Source: Prochlorococcus sp. AG-347-J21 (GTDB lineage Bacteria; Cyanobacteriota; Cyanobacteriia; PCC-6307; Cyanobiaceae). From it: 64,000 nt of DNA. The notes under the pieces are model-generated. The model was given only the letters and a program-made list of their open reading frames with translations. It did no database searches and was not told where the DNA came from. Location: positions 1 through 64,000 of the forward strand of contig QCBX01000006.1 in NCBI GenBank assembly GCA_003281455.1, read 5' to 3'. The position numbers and the translations under genes were made by a program. Shown here in pieces: positions 1 to 9,286 of this stretch (position 1 is the first letter of the stretch; the number at the start of each line of letters is the position of its first letter).

Positions 1-30
1 ATTATAAATTGAGAATTGTATATTAAAAAA

Positions 31-216
31 GTGTTTCAAATCTCAAATTTATTACTAGCAGCAGATTTTTCTGCCGAAGTTGCAAATAATTCCGCAGTTG
101 GAATGATAGGTAGTTTTATTGCCGCCGCCTTAATTATCGTTATTCCAGCCAGTGCATTTTTGATTTTTGTTAGCCAGAAAGATTCTCTAGATCGTACTTC
201 TACTGGAAGACGCTAG
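31..216 (+). CDS. psbX: Photosystem II protein PsbX
   Basis: PsbX is a one-helix thylakoid subunit at the periphery of photosystem II, near cytochrome b559, and helps plastoquinone turnover and PSII stability. The 61-residue product has a short hydrophobic N-terminus, one clear membrane helix (about residues 23-45, [20 protein letters not shown]) and a basic tail ending DRTSTGRR. Length and pattern fit the family. I chose the GTG at 31, which gives [14 protein letters not shown]; a TTG at 16 would add five residues unlike the family. No clear ribosome binding site is visible. The promoter lies mostly outside the window. The ycf66 gene follows 80 bases later on the same strand. Confidence 0.93.
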   Translation: MFQISNLLLAADFSAEVANNSAVGMIGSFIAAALIIVIPASAFLIFVSQKDSLDRTSTGRR

Positions 217-249
217 TTTTTGTAGAAGTTTTAAGTACACTATATATAT

Positions 250-268
250 AGGGTATATAAGTTACCCT
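250..268 (+). terminator. Weak hairpin between psbX and ycf66
   Basis: A six-base stem (AGGGTA with TACCCT) encloses a seven-base loop and is followed by TTAAAAAATAAATTTTT. It could be a weak terminator or attenuator after psbX, lying in the leader of ycf66. The stem is short and the T-run is not immediate, so this is tentative. Confidence 0.3.
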
Positions 269-296
269 TTAAAAAATAAATTTTTGGAGAAAGAAT

Positions 297-1226
297 GTGG
301 TCAATGCTAGTCTCAATTGGGCCAGTATTGTTGGTATAGTTCTCGCGGTATGTGGAGGAGGACTTTATTTCTTGAGGTCCTTTAAACCTGCCTTGGCAAG
401 GGATTATGATGTTTTCTTCGCAGCAATTGGACTTTTGTGTGGAGGAATATTATTTTTTCAAGGCTGGAGGTTAGATCCTATCCTTCAGTTTGGTCAGTTT
501 TTACTTGCAGGAACTACAGTTTTTTTTGCATATGAAAGTGTGCGATTGAGGGGAGTTGCTACTGATCAAGCTAGAAGATCATCTTATTTTGATGATGATC
601 CTATTTCTGATGGCCCCAGAAATTCTAGAGCCCGATTTAATGACGATTATGATAGGTTTGAAGAATCTGAAAGACCATCCAGAAGATTTAAACCTCAAGA
701 AGATGAATTTGAAGAAGATTATATGGAGGGGAGATCTCGTAGGAGGAATGTTTCAAGAGCGATACCCTCTGCTGCAGCAAGTAGAAGTAGGCCATCTACA
801 AGAGAAATAAGTCAGTTTGAAAATGACGAACCTATAAGAAGGAGAAGACAGACTTCTCAAGATAGAAATAGTAAACAACCAGAAATAAATAACTTTGGTG
901 AAAGAAGAAATTTATCTCGCGATGAAGTTAAAACAGGATCTAGACCCAGAATGAATCGTACAGTTTCTAAACAAGATAATATCTCTGCTTCTAGTGATTC
1001 TTCTCCATTAAGAAAGAAACCTTCTAGATCCTCTATTAGGCAGCAAACTTCAACAACTCAAGTAGAAGATGCTTCATTTAAAGATGCTAATCAAGTCAAA
1101 AAATCACGTGAGACTCGTAGAGTAAGCTCTTCAGCTAGATCAAGTTCAAAAAATCAAAATAGTAGATATAACGTTGGAACAAATAAGAAGAAACCAAGAG
1201 ATAACAGTTCTAGATTTGATGATTGA
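297..1226 (+). CDS. ycf66: Ycf66 family membrane protein with long disordered tail
   Basis: The first 90 or so residues match the Ycf66 family of cyanobacteria and plastids: NWASIVGIVLAVCGGGLYFL, a second helix around 41-55 and a third around 65-80, ending FFAYESVRLRG. The family's function is not established. The remaining roughly 215 residues are low-complexity, rich in Arg, Ser, Asp, Asn and Lys, with repeated RRR, SRP and RSS patches, and are probably disordered. The start is the GTG at 297, preceded by GGAGAAAG; an ATG two bases upstream is in another frame that soon stops. The gene abuts the convergent hli gene with no base between stop codons. Confidence 0.88.
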   Translation: MVNASLNWASIVGIVLAVCGGGLYFLRSFKPALARDYDVFFAAIGLLCGGILFFQGWRLDPILQFGQFLLAGTTVFFAYESVRLRGVATDQARRSSYFDDDPISDGPRNSRARFNDDYDRFEESERPSRRFKPQEDEFEEDYMEGRSRRRNVSRAIPSAAASRSRPSTREISQFENDEPIRRRRQTSQDRNSKQPEINNFGERRNLSRDEVKTGSRPRMNRTVSKQDNISASSDSSPLRKKPSRSSIRQQTSTTQVEDASFKDANQVKKSRETRRVSSSARSSSKNQNSRYNVGTNKKKPRDNSSRFDD

Positions 1227-1502
1227 TTATAAGATTCCTGCCCATTTTAAAAACGATTGTTTACTAAATAATTCAATCAATACTATTGCAAGAAAGCCAA
1301 TCATTGCAAATCTTCCATTAGTTATTTCAGAATAACTACTCCATCCAAATTTATATTCATCTTTAATTTCTATAGATTTTTCATCTAATTTATTATCTTC
1401 AATTTGTTCATTGATCTTATTCGGATCTTTTTGCTCTTCTATAAAACTCTCATTCTCTAAATTAGTGACTTCTGAGTTAGTTTGTTCTTCTTTAGAATTC
1501 AT
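1227..1502 (-). CDS. hli: High-light-inducible (Hli) chlorophyll-binding protein, long form
   Basis: Hli proteins are single-helix relatives of plant light-harvesting proteins that bind chlorophyll and carotenoid and protect photosystems under excess light. The C-terminal 40 residues carry the hallmark helix EITNGRFAMIGFLAIVLIEL, with the Glu, Asn and Arg pigment-ligand set. The N-terminal half (about 50 residues) is an acidic Glu/Asn/Lys-rich extension with no obvious fold, making this 91-residue protein about twice the size of minimal Hli proteins. It lies 8 bases downstream of the ABC transporter gene on the same strand and may be co-transcribed with it. Confidence 0.92.
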   Translation of the reverse strand: MNSKEEQTNSEVTNLENESFIEEQKDPNKINEQIEDNKLDEKSIEIKDEYKFGWSSYSEITNGRFAMIGFLAIVLIELFSKQSFLKWAGIL

Positions 1503-1510
1503 TTTTTTTG

Positions 1511-3493
1511 CTAATCCTTAAAATTATACTTATCTGAAGTCAATAATTTCCAGTCTCCTTGTCCATTTAATTCTAAAATATTTTCGTGAAATTCTTTTAA
1601 GCTAGGTCTATGTCCAACACTTATTAGAGAAAGTTCTCGTTCCTTTAGTAAACTATATAGTTTTTTTTCAGTGTTAATATCTAAAGCACTTGTTGCTTCA
1701 TCAAGTACTGCAAATCTTGGAGAATTTAGTAAGAGTCTTGCAAAAGCTAATCTTTGTTGCTCGCCTAGGGAAAGAATTCGTGGCCAATCTTGTTTGATAT
1801 CAAGATTAGGATACCGATCAACTAAGGTTTTTAAATTTACTTCATGTAGTACAGAAGTAAGATGTTCATCACTAAATTTCTTCACTTCTGTGGGATAACA
1901 TAATTGTTCTCTTAAAGACCCAAGTAACATGTATGGTTTTTGAGGTATGAATAATAATTCTCCAATTTTTGGTTTTTTAATTACTCCCTGATCGGGTTCC
2001 CATAAACCACTAATCATTCTTAGTAAAGATGTTTTCCCGCACCCAGATGGTCCTACAACCAAAAGTGATTGATTGTTGTCGATACTCAAATTTAAATTTT
2101 TAATTATTGTTTTATTGGATCCTGGTGGGCAAAGGTCAGCATTATTAATAAGAATTGAAGGGTAATCTGAAATAACGTTTTGATTGGTTGTTGGGTTGGT
2201 TTGACTAATGGATTCAACTTTTGATTGGAATCCTTCTAATCTGCCAATACCAGCAGTAAATTTTGCAAGTTCTTCGATTTGATTAACAATGAAAAATAAA
2301 GAACCTTCAACCATTCCAAATGCAAAACTTGCCTGAATAAATCGTCCATAATCAATATCACCTTTAAAGTAAGGGATTGCCATTATTAAATATGGAAAGA
2401 AATTTCCAGCATAATTAATGGATCTTCTCATGACGTCTATTATTACTCTCCATATAATCAGTAAATTAAAGTTTCTCACCACTTCTCCTAAGCGCCTTTC
2501 AGTTTCACTTCGTTCAGGATTCTCCCCAGAGTAAAAGGCTATTGATTCAGCATTATCTCTAATATGTACTAAGCCATATCGAAAATCCGCTTCATATCTA
2601 AGTTGATCAAAGTCAATCTTTACAAGATTTTTTCCAGCAATTAAAAGGATAGAAGTTGCAAATGCAGCGTAACCAAATAAAGAAAAAGTAAGTGTTGTAC
2701 TAATACTCCATAAAATAAGAATATTAAGTGAAAATGTTAGGAGGGCATCAAAAATACCTAATGTGAAAGAGAGACTTTGTCCGGTAAAAGCTCTTGTATC
2801 ATCAGTGATTCTTTGGTCAGGATTATCTACATCGGTTTGTTCTTCATCATTGGGATTTAATTGGTAATAAGCTTTATTAGTCATATAATCTTTAACCAAA
2901 CTTTTTGAAAGCCATTCTCTCCAAATTATTCCTAACTTATATGTAAAAAATATTTGTGAAACACGTATAGGTAGAGCCACGGCAAAACAACAAGCGTAAA
3001 TCCCCAATATCCGATAAAACCCATCTTCTTGTTTTTCTACCAAAGCATTTGTTAAATCTCTTGCAATGAATCCAATACCTGCGTTTATTCCGTTTACAGC
3101 TAAAAGCATTAATACAATTATCGCAAGGAATAACCAATGTAACCATCTACGGTTTTTTAATTGACGTCTTAAGCTAAAAAAGCTCCCTGATCCAATTAGA
3201 AATAAAGCAGAGAAAAGCAATCCCCAGCTACCAGCCCAAATTGAATTAACAGTACTTACTACACCACCGAAATACTTTTCAAGAAAAATTGGTTGAAAGC
3301 TTTCAAAAAAACTAATTATTCCTGTAAGACCAACAAGTACTACGCCTCCAACACAAAATAAAAGAGAAATCAAAAGCCATATGAATTGAAATCCATTACA
3401 TTGATCTATGGGAAGAAAAAAAGGCTGAGATAGCTTCCTTAATTTTTGTAATTGGTACAATATTTTGGTTTTATTATTAATTGCTTTATTCAT
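1511..3493 (-). CDS. ABC transporter, fused permease and ATPase (SbmA/BacA-like membrane domain)
   Basis: This is a half-size ABC exporter with membrane domain and ATPase in one chain. The N-terminal 430 residues contain several membrane helices and match the ABC_membrane_2 type found in SbmA/BacA and peroxisomal transporters (for example RITDD..AF.. near residue 228). The ATPase follows: Walker A GPSGCGKTS near residue 480, signature LSLGEQQR near 573, Walker B FAVLDEATSALD near 592 and a switch histidine in SVGHRPS. Such proteins usually work as homodimers. The substrate cannot be read from sequence; cyanobacterial members are largely uncharacterised. The hli gene follows directly, suggesting co-expression. 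Confidence 0.88.
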   Translation of the reverse strand: MNKAINNKTKILYQLQKLRKLSQPFFLPIDQCNGFQFIWLLISLLFCVGGVVLVGLTGIISFFESFQPIFLEKYFGGVVSTVNSIWAGSWGLLFSALFLIGSGSFFSLRRQLKNRRWLHWLFLAIIVLMLLAVNGINAGIGFIARDLTNALVEKQEDGFYRILGIYACCFAVALPIRVSQIFFTYKLGIIWREWLSKSLVKDYMTNKAYYQLNPNDEEQTDVDNPDQRITDDTRAFTGQSLSFTLGIFDALLTFSLNILILWSISTTLTFSLFGYAAFATSILLIAGKNLVKIDFDQLRYEADFRYGLVHIRDNAESIAFYSGENPERSETERRLGEVVRNFNLLIIWRVIIDVMRRSINYAGNFFPYLIMAIPYFKGDIDYGRFIQASFAFGMVEGSLFFIVNQIEELAKFTAGIGRLEGFQSKVESISQTNPTTNQNVISDYPSILINNADLCPPGSNKTIIKNLNLSIDNNQSLLVVGPSGCGKTSLLRMISGLWEPDQGVIKKPKIGELLFIPQKPYMLLGSLREQLCYPTEVKKFSDEHLTSVLHEVNLKTLVDRYPNLDIKQDWPRILSLGEQQRLAFARLLLNSPRFAVLDEATSALDINTEKKLYSLLKERELSLISVGHRPSLKEFHENILELNGQGDWKLLTSDKYNFKD

Positions 3494-3535
3494 TACTCGA
3501 CTAGTTTTATAAAGTAAATTATAACTTTTAGAAGT

Positions 3536-3814
3536 CTATTGACCAAGGCCAATAAATGAAAGTGCCCAGTCAGGCAAATTTAAGTAATTCATGATTGTCA
3601 TATCAAATTTATGAACTTTTGGAAAAGATTTATCTAATACCCACCATAAAAGAAAAGGTAGATTAAATAAAATTTGTAATTGCCATTTATAAGTTAAAAC
3701 CTTCCAAATTTTTATTACCTTAGTTTTGAGAGAATCGTCTAGGTCTTCCCAATTTTTTGAGATTAAATTGAATAAATTTCTGGATTTTCTATTTAAGGAA
3801 TCTGGGGTATTCAT
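3536..3814 (-). CDS. Conserved hypothetical small protein
   Basis: The 92-residue product has no family I can name. The N-terminal half is polar and basic, and one hydrophobic segment (about residues 47-62, LQILFNLPFLLWWVLDKSFP) could be a membrane helix or amphipathic anchor. A Trp-rich stretch and a short hydrophobic C-terminus follow. It lies 42 bases upstream of the ABC transporter and 46 bases downstream of the HIT gene, all minus strand, so it may share their transcript. The coding frame is clean, starts with ATG and fills the gap between its neighbours. Reality of the gene is likely; function is unknown. Confidence 0.65.
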   Translation of the reverse strand: MNTPDSLNRKSRNLFNLISKNWEDLDDSLKTKVIKIWKVLTYKWQLQILFNLPFLLWWVLDKSFPKVHKFDMTIMNYLNLPDWALSFIGLGQ

Positions 3815-3860
3815 TATGTTTTTACTTATTTATAACCTATAAAATTTTCTTTCGAGAGTT

Positions 3861-4202
3861 TTAACCTGGGGGCCAATTCATTTTTCTTCCAGATAAAAAA
3901 TGAATATGCAAATGAAAAACTGTTTGTCCGGATTCTGCTCCAGTATTAATTACTGTTCTCCAATTAGTTAAATTTTTTGATTTAGCTATTTTACTACCAA
4001 CAAACAGTAAATGCCCTAATAAATTTGCATCTTCTTCAATACAATCTAATAAACTTATAATTGGTTTTTTGGGAATCACTAAAAAATGAACTGGTGCTTG
4101 CGCTTGAATATCATTAAACGCAATACAAAATTCATCTTCATAAAGCTTATCGCAGGGAATTTCTTCATTAATTATTTTTTGAAATATTGTAGTTTCAGTC
4201 AT
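3861..4202 (-). CDS. HIT family nucleotide-binding hydrolase
   Basis: HIT proteins hydrolyse or transfer nucleotidyl groups from small nucleotide phosphates, with the central His of HxHxH as nucleophile. The 113-residue product has this motif at residues 97-101 (HLHIH, then FLSGR), preceded by NTGAESGQTVFH, typical of the HINT branch. The N-terminal TIFQKIINEEIPCDKLYED also fits that branch. It starts with ATG and lies four bases after the def stop codon, which implies co-transcription with peptide deformylase. The physiological substrate in cyanobacteria is not known. Confidence 0.93.
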   Translation of the reverse strand: MTETTIFQKIINEEIPCDKLYEDEFCIAFNDIQAQAPVHFLVIPKKPIISLLDCIEEDANLLGHLLFVGSKIAKSKNLTNWRTVINTGAESGQTVFHLHIHFLSGRKMNWPPG

Positions 4203-4206
4203 TAGA

Positions 4207-4812
4207 TTAATTAATAGAAATTACGTCTTTTTCCTTGAAGCCTTCCTTTATAAGTTCTTTGTTCAAATCATCTTTTGATGTCACTCTATCAACAAATAAT
4301 ATTCCGTTTAAGTGATCCATTTCGTGTTGAATACACCTCGCCAGAAGTCCATCTGCTTTCATTTTACGTGGTCTCCCCATTTCATCTCTAAATTTTAATT
4401 TTATAGTTGATGGTCTTACTACATTCAAATATACGCCAGGTATACTTAAGCAGCCTTCTTCGTATGAATTAAGGGTTGTTCCAAAGGCTGTAATTTCTGG
4501 ATTGATTAATATTAAAGGTTCTGCTGCTGAATCTTCAAAATTTACATCTATAACAAGAAGCTCTTTGTTGATACCAATTTGAGGTGCTGCAAGTCCAATT
4601 CCTTTAGCTGCGTACATGCTTTGAAGCATTTCTCTCGCAAGTTTTCTAATCGATTCGTCAACCTTAGTTATTCTTTTGGAATTTTGTCTTAATACATCAT
4701 CACCAAGTTTATAAATATCTAGAGATGGCTTACCTGTCTGTTCTTTTGCAATTTTTTCTGAGCTTCCATTTGTTCTTGACTTTTTTGCAAGTTGTGAAAA
4801 ATGGTTTGCCAC
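4207..4812 (-). CDS. def: Peptide deformylase
   Basis: Peptide deformylase removes the N-formyl group from new proteins in the cytoplasm. All three motifs are present: GIGLAAPQIG (71-80), EEGCLS (118-123, Cys metal ligand) and QHEMDH (162-167, two His metal ligands and the catalytic Glu). The 201-residue length includes an N-terminal extension of about 30 polar residues before the deformylase fold. The start is a GTG at 4812. The gene is divergent from the S9 peptidase gene, with 77 bases between, and precedes the HIT gene by four bases. Confidence 0.97.
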   Translation of the reverse strand: MANHFSQLAKKSRTNGSSEKIAKEQTGKPSLDIYKLGDDVLRQNSKRITKVDESIRKLAREMLQSMYAAKGIGLAAPQIGINKELLVIDVNFEDSAAEPLILINPEITAFGTTLNSYEEGCLSIPGVYLNVVRPSTIKLKFRDEMGRPRKMKADGLLARCIQHEMDHLNGILFVDRVTSKDDLNKELIKEGFKEKDVISIN

Positions 4813-4889
4813 GTTAAAAAAGTTTTTAATTAAGAGTTTAGCTATAAAAATACTAGCACTTTAATTTACTTTCTTTATATTTTATTGAA

Positions 4890-6815
4890 ATGAGTAATGA
4901 TGATAAGTTAAAAGTTAGGCAAACTGAATCTAAAAAAAATGCTTTCAAGGAATTAACTATTATTAGGGATACCATTTTCTGGATTGATAGTGTTGGTGAA
5001 GGTCAAAATCAAAATGCTATTTTTGCTAGACCATTTAATGATAAAGAAGCGTTTCCTCAGCAATTAACAAGTAAAAAATTTAATATTAAAAATAATTTTC
5101 ATGGATATGGTGGTAAATCTTATAAATGTATGAATTTTAAAAATAATTTTTATTTGATATGGATAGATCAGATTACCAAGGCAATATGGTTTCAAATTTT
5201 TAAAGAGGCAGCGTTAACTTGTAGAAGCCAAAATAAATATCTCTTTTCAGTTCAAGAACCTAATCAACTATCTAAATCAATTGATGGAAATTTTGATTCT
5301 TCATTTGTCATTTCTGAAAAAAATTTGTTGTATGGAATTTGCGAAATAAATAATAGAGATTATTTATTTTCTTTGAATTTAAAAAAAACTAAACAAGATA
5401 TTCATCGAATAAAAAAATTTAAAAATTTTGCTGGAGAATTATCTTCTAATGTATCTGCTAACTTACTTTCTTGGATAGAGTGGGATTCTCCATACATGCC
5501 CTGGGAGAAAAATGAGTTGTTTTTTGCTCAAATAGATTTAGATGGCGAGATACAAAAAATAAAAAAATTCTCAAATAAGCTGATAAATTCCAAAAAAAAT
5601 GTTTCTTTTTTTCAACCATATTGGATAAGTGAAACGCATTTGGTATGTTCTGAAGATAGTTCTGGATGGTGGAACTTATTGTTTTTAGATGTTAGTGAAA
5701 TTGAGAATATTTTTATTAAGAAAAGAGTTGAGAGAAATTTGATTGAATATGGAGCACCACAATGGGTAACTGGAATAGTATTCTTTTCAGGGACTATAAA
5801 AAATTTATTTTGTATAGCAAAAAAAGAAAATAGTTTAATAGTGGAACAATATAAAGATCTTGAATTTGTTAAAGAATTTTCTACTCCTTTTACCTCAATA
5901 AGTGATTTCAGCGTTTTTCGGAAAAAAGTTCTTTTAAAAGGTTATGGATCTGATTTTTTAGGAATTGTATTTGAAATTGATTTTGAAAAAAAAGTTTTAT
6001 CAAATTTTTCAGAGCAGATATTTTTTGATCATATAAAAGATTGTTCAAAACCTGAAACATTTTGGTTTAAAGGTTTTGAGGCTCAATCTACACATTCTTT
6101 TCTTTATAAGCCGCTTGTTGAAAATTTTAGAAAGCCACCGCTCCTAGTTAGAGCACATAGCGGACCAACTTCATGTTTTGATGGATCATATAATTCTGAA
6201 GTTCAATATTGGACGTCGAAGGGCTTTTTTGTCGCTGAAGTCAATTATGGAGGATCATCAGGATTTGGCAAAGCATATAGAGAGAGGTTGAATTATAAAT
6301 GGGGTATTGTTGATTCTTATGATTGCAAAGCACTAGCTCTTGAATTGATTAAATCAAATCAAGTAGATAGTAAAAAAGTGGTAATTTTTGGGAATAGTGC
6401 TGGCGGGTTAACTGCCCTGAATTGTTTATTATATGGGTCTATTTTTACAGCAGCAATTTGTAAATATCCTGTTATTGATTTGAAGGATATGCATTACAAC
6501 ACTCATAGGTTTGAAAAAGATTATTTAAATTTTTTGGTAGGAAATTATGCAAAAAACCATGATTATTATATAAATAGATCACCGATAAATCACATTAACA
6601 AAATAAAACAACCTATCTTATTGTTTCATGGAAAAAAAGATACAGTTATTTCTTATAAACAAACTTTAAAAATTCAAGAAATTTTGATTCAGAATAATAA
6701 ATATTCAGAAGTTATTTTTTTTGATAATGAAGGGCATGGTTTTAGAAATATTGAAAATAAAGAAGTAGTAATGCAAAAATCTCAGGAATTTTTAAAAAAG
6801 GTTTTGAATATTTAA
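4890..6815 (+). CDS. S9 family serine peptidase (prolyl oligopeptidase-like)
   Basis: The protein has the two-part layout of S9 peptidases: an N-terminal beta-propeller-like region (about 1-380) and a C-terminal alpha/beta hydrolase (about 390-641). The nucleophile is Ser503 in GNSAGG, with Asp584 (FHGKKDTV) and His616 (NEGHGF) completing the triad. RAHSGPTSCFDGSYNSEVQY and the GGSSGFGKAYRE segment are typical of the dipeptidyl aminopeptidase/acylaminoacyl peptidase branch. No signal peptide is visible, so it is probably cytoplasmic. It starts with ATG and overlaps the convergent sufS gene by four bases. The precise peptide substrate is unknown. Confidence 0.88.
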   Translation: MSNDDKLKVRQTESKKNAFKELTIIRDTIFWIDSVGEGQNQNAIFARPFNDKEAFPQQLTSKKFNIKNNFHGYGGKSYKCMNFKNNFYLIWIDQITKAIWFQIFKEAALTCRSQNKYLFSVQEPNQLSKSIDGNFDSSFVISEKNLLYGICEINNRDYLFSLNLKKTKQDIHRIKKFKNFAGELSSNVSANLLSWIEWDSPYMPWEKNELFFAQIDLDGEIQKIKKFSNKLINSKKNVSFFQPYWISETHLVCSEDSSGWWNLLFLDVSEIENIFIKKRVERNLIEYGAPQWVTGIVFFSGTIKNLFCIAKKENSLIVEQYKDLEFVKEFSTPFTSISDFSVFRKKVLLKGYGSDFLGIVFEIDFEKKVLSNFSEQIFFDHIKDCSKPETFWFKGFEAQSTHSFLYKPLVENFRKPPLLVRAHSGPTSCFDGSYNSEVQYWTSKGFFVAEVNYGGSSGFGKAYRERLNYKWGIVDSYDCKALALELIKSNQVDSKKVVIFGNSAGGLTALNCLLYGSIFTAAICKYPVIDLKDMHYNTHRFEKDYLNFLVGNYAKNHDYYINRSPINHINKIKQPILLFHGKKDTVISYKQTLKIQEILIQNNKYSEVIFFDNEGHGFRNIENKEVVMQKSQEFLKKVLNI

Positions 6816-8065
6816 GAATTGATTTTTAGAAAATCAATAGTATCTTGTAATTTTTCTATAAACATATCAATTTCTTCCTTATTGGTTGTGAAATTCATGC
6901 TGATTCTAGCTGTTGATTTAATTCCAATGTATCTGTGAAGAGGTTGACAGCAATGGTGACCACTTCTGATGCAAATTCCTTTTGAATCAAGAATTTCAGC
7001 AATATCATTTGAATGTATATTTTTTATATAAAAGGTGGCAAGTGAGCCTCTGTCTGGATCTATCTCCGGCGATGGACCTATGATTACAATATTTTCTATT
7101 TCATTTAATTTTTTAAATAAATATTTAGTAATAGTCTTTTCATATTCATGAATTTCATTCAATCCAATATTGTTAATATAATTAATTGCTTCTGCAAGAC
7201 CTATGGCTTCTGCAATAGCTGGAGTTCCAGCTTCAAATTTGTGTGGTAGCTCTGCCCAAGTACTTGTCTCTTCAAAAACATCTTGAATCATTTCGCCACC
7301 TCCAAAGAGAGGAGGAATTTTTTCCAGAATTTCTTGTCTTGACCAGAGGAAACCAATTCCTGTAGGACCGCAAAGTTTATGTCCTGATCCCGCTAAAAAA
7401 TCTATATCAAGATCAATTACATCCAGTTTTTGATGAGCCAAACTTTGGCATGCATCTATTAATACTAGAGAACCTTTTTGTTTAGCTAATTTAGTTATCT
7501 CTTTGATTGGATTACAGCAACCTAACGTATTACTAACATGTACCAGGCTAACAAGCTTTGTTCTAGATGTAAGTTTTGATTTAAAATCGTCTAAATCTAA
7601 TTTCCCATTTTCATCGATGCCTATAAATTTTAATTTACATTTATTTTTTGCTGCAACCATTTGCCATGGAACAATATTACTATGATGCTCCATTATTGAT
7701 AGAAGAATTTCATCGTTTTCTTTTAATGAATATTCACCCCATGATCTAGCAGCTAGATTTATTGCTTCAGTGGCATTCCTTGTGAAAATAATTTCTTTTG
7801 TCGAATTTGCTTTTATGTATTTGCCAATTAAAAATCTTGCATTTTCAAATTCTTCTGTTGCTCTAGCACTTAATTGATGCGCTCCTCTATGTACATTGGC
7901 ATTAAAATTTCTATAATATTCATCAATTTTTTTTAGGACTTGAATTGGTTTTTGCGTGGTTGCAGCATGGTCTAAATAAATGATTTGCTCATTACTTTTT
8001 ATGTTGTTATTTAAAAGAGGAAAGTCTTTCTTAGTTATTTCAGGGAAATTTTTAATAGTTTCCAT
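6812..8065 (-). CDS. sufS: Cysteine desulfurase SufS
   Basis: SufS is a PLP enzyme that takes sulfur from cysteine and hands it to the Suf scaffold for Fe-S cluster assembly. The PLP lysine lies in AGSGHKLCGPTGIGFLW (about residue 229) and the persulfide-forming cysteine is Cys372 in RSGHHCCQP. Length (417) fits group II desulfurases. The ATG overlaps the sufD stop codon (TAATG), implying translational coupling. It is the last gene of the sufB-C-D-S operon. No sufE is seen in the window. Confidence 0.97.
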   Translation of the reverse strand: METIKNFPEITKKDFPLLNNNIKSNEQIIYLDHAATTQKPIQVLKKIDEYYRNFNANVHRGAHQLSARATEEFENARFLIGKYIKANSTKEIIFTRNATEAINLAARSWGEYSLKENDEILLSIMEHHSNIVPWQMVAAKNKCKLKFIGIDENGKLDLDDFKSKLTSRTKLVSLVHVSNTLGCCNPIKEITKLAKQKGSLVLIDACQSLAHQKLDVIDLDIDFLAGSGHKLCGPTGIGFLWSRQEILEKIPPLFGGGEMIQDVFEETSTWAELPHKFEAGTPAIAEAIGLAEAINYINNIGLNEIHEYEKTITKYLFKKLNEIENIVIIGPSPEIDPDRGSLATFYIKNIHSNDIAEILDSKGICIRSGHHCCQPLHRYIGIKSTARISMNFTTNKEEIDMFIEKLQDTIDFLKINS

Positions 8066-9282
8066 TATTTTTCATTTAAAAGTTTATCAAGCAAATCCCA
8101 TCTATCTTTTGAAACGGGAATAAATGAAATTATTTCTTGAAAGTAAGAACTTAATTGTAGTTTACTTGCTTCTGGTAACGTGATCCCTCTTGATCTCATA
8201 TAAAAAAGTTCATCCTCATTTAATTGCGATATTGTGGCTCCATGCTTGCATTTGACGTCATCAGCAATTATTTCTAATTGAGGTTTGGTATCTATTTGTG
8301 CGAGATTTGATAAAAGTAAATTCCTACTTAATTGAGAAGCATCAGTTTTCTGGGCAATTTTAGGAACTATTATTGAACCTTCAAATATCGCATGTGACTT
8401 ATCATCAGCAAGTGATTTGTTAATTTGATCTAAAAATCCATTTGGACCATTAAATTCTATTTTTGTATAGGTTGAAATTTGCTCATCTTTTTTTGTTATT
8501 TGCATACCCTTGATATTCGTTTTAGCTTTTCCCGCAGATTGTTTAATACTAATTTCAAATCTTGCATAATTGAATTTGAAATGTAAAGATCCTAAGTTGT
8601 ATTCACTATTTTTTTGTTGAATTACATTGAGAGAATTTAATAGATTTGATCTGTTTTCACCAAAAGAAACAACACCATGATTTACGGAACTATTCTCTTT
8701 CAAGCAAAAGAAAGTTGATTGAGATAATGAAGAGTTTTCTTTACCAAGATTTACTTGTAATAATTCAATATCAGAATCTTTTTCTAAAAATATTACGAGG
8801 GTTTTTGCATTTAAAGAATTACTTGATGCATGACTAAAAATTTCAATAGGAGGAATTTTTGATCCATTTATTTTTAATCCCAAAATATTATTTTTACAAC
8901 TTAAAGACAGATTTAGCAGGTCACTCCAATTTTCGTTTTGATTAAAACTAGATATCTGTTCCTTGATATATTTATGTAATTCATCTTCACTTAATTGCTT
9001 TATTGAATAATTTTTCTCTATTAAATTTATTTGGCAATTATTACCAATTACTAACCTAATAATACTTTGAGAAGTGTTCGGAAAAGGTATATCAAATTTT
9101 GGATCTTTTTTATTAACCGTGTAGTCTAAAAATTTTGAAAATTTTGATTTATTTGAAAGTCTCCATTGTTCACTTTTAGGATTAGGGAGGGGATTTGATT
9201 GTAATTTATCTAGACAGATTTTTTGTATTTCTGTTTGATTATCAATCGATTTATTGGTTTTTATTTTTTCAATAATTTCCAT
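8065..9282 (-). CDS. sufD: Fe-S cluster assembly protein SufD
   Basis: SufD is a paralogue of SufB and forms the SufBC2D scaffold on which Fe-S clusters are built. The C-terminal half has the beta-helix core and the family signature near the end, DDVKCKHGATISQLNEDELFYMRSRGI, equivalent to the SufB motif. The N-terminal half is divergent and Asn/Lys/Ser-rich, as usual for SufD. It lies between sufC (four bases upstream) and sufS (one-base overlap). The 405-residue length is normal. Confidence 0.95.
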   Translation of the reverse strand: MEIIEKIKTNKSIDNQTEIQKICLDKLQSNPLPNPKSEQWRLSNKSKFSKFLDYTVNKKDPKFDIPFPNTSQSIIRLVIGNNCQINLIEKNYSIKQLSEDELHKYIKEQISSFNQNENWSDLLNLSLSCKNNILGLKINGSKIPPIEIFSHASSNSLNAKTLVIFLEKDSDIELLQVNLGKENSSLSQSTFFCLKENSSVNHGVVSFGENRSNLLNSLNVIQQKNSEYNLGSLHFKFNYARFEISIKQSAGKAKTNIKGMQITKKDEQISTYTKIEFNGPNGFLDQINKSLADDKSHAIFEGSIIVPKIAQKTDASQLSRNLLLSNLAQIDTKPQLEIIADDVKCKHGATISQLNEDELFYMRSRGITLPEASKLQLSSYFQEIISFIPVSKDRWDLLDKLLNEK

Positions 9283-9286
9283 TTAT

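Noticed and set aside
556-810. 84-codon frame inside ycf66
   Set aside because: Lies wholly within a confident gene in another frame; product is low-complexity and reflects the host gene's repetitive tail.
2937-3146. 69-codon minus-strand frame within the ABC transporter gene
   Set aside because: Shadow of the transporter frame; Cys- and Arg-rich composition is what a shifted frame of membrane helices gives.
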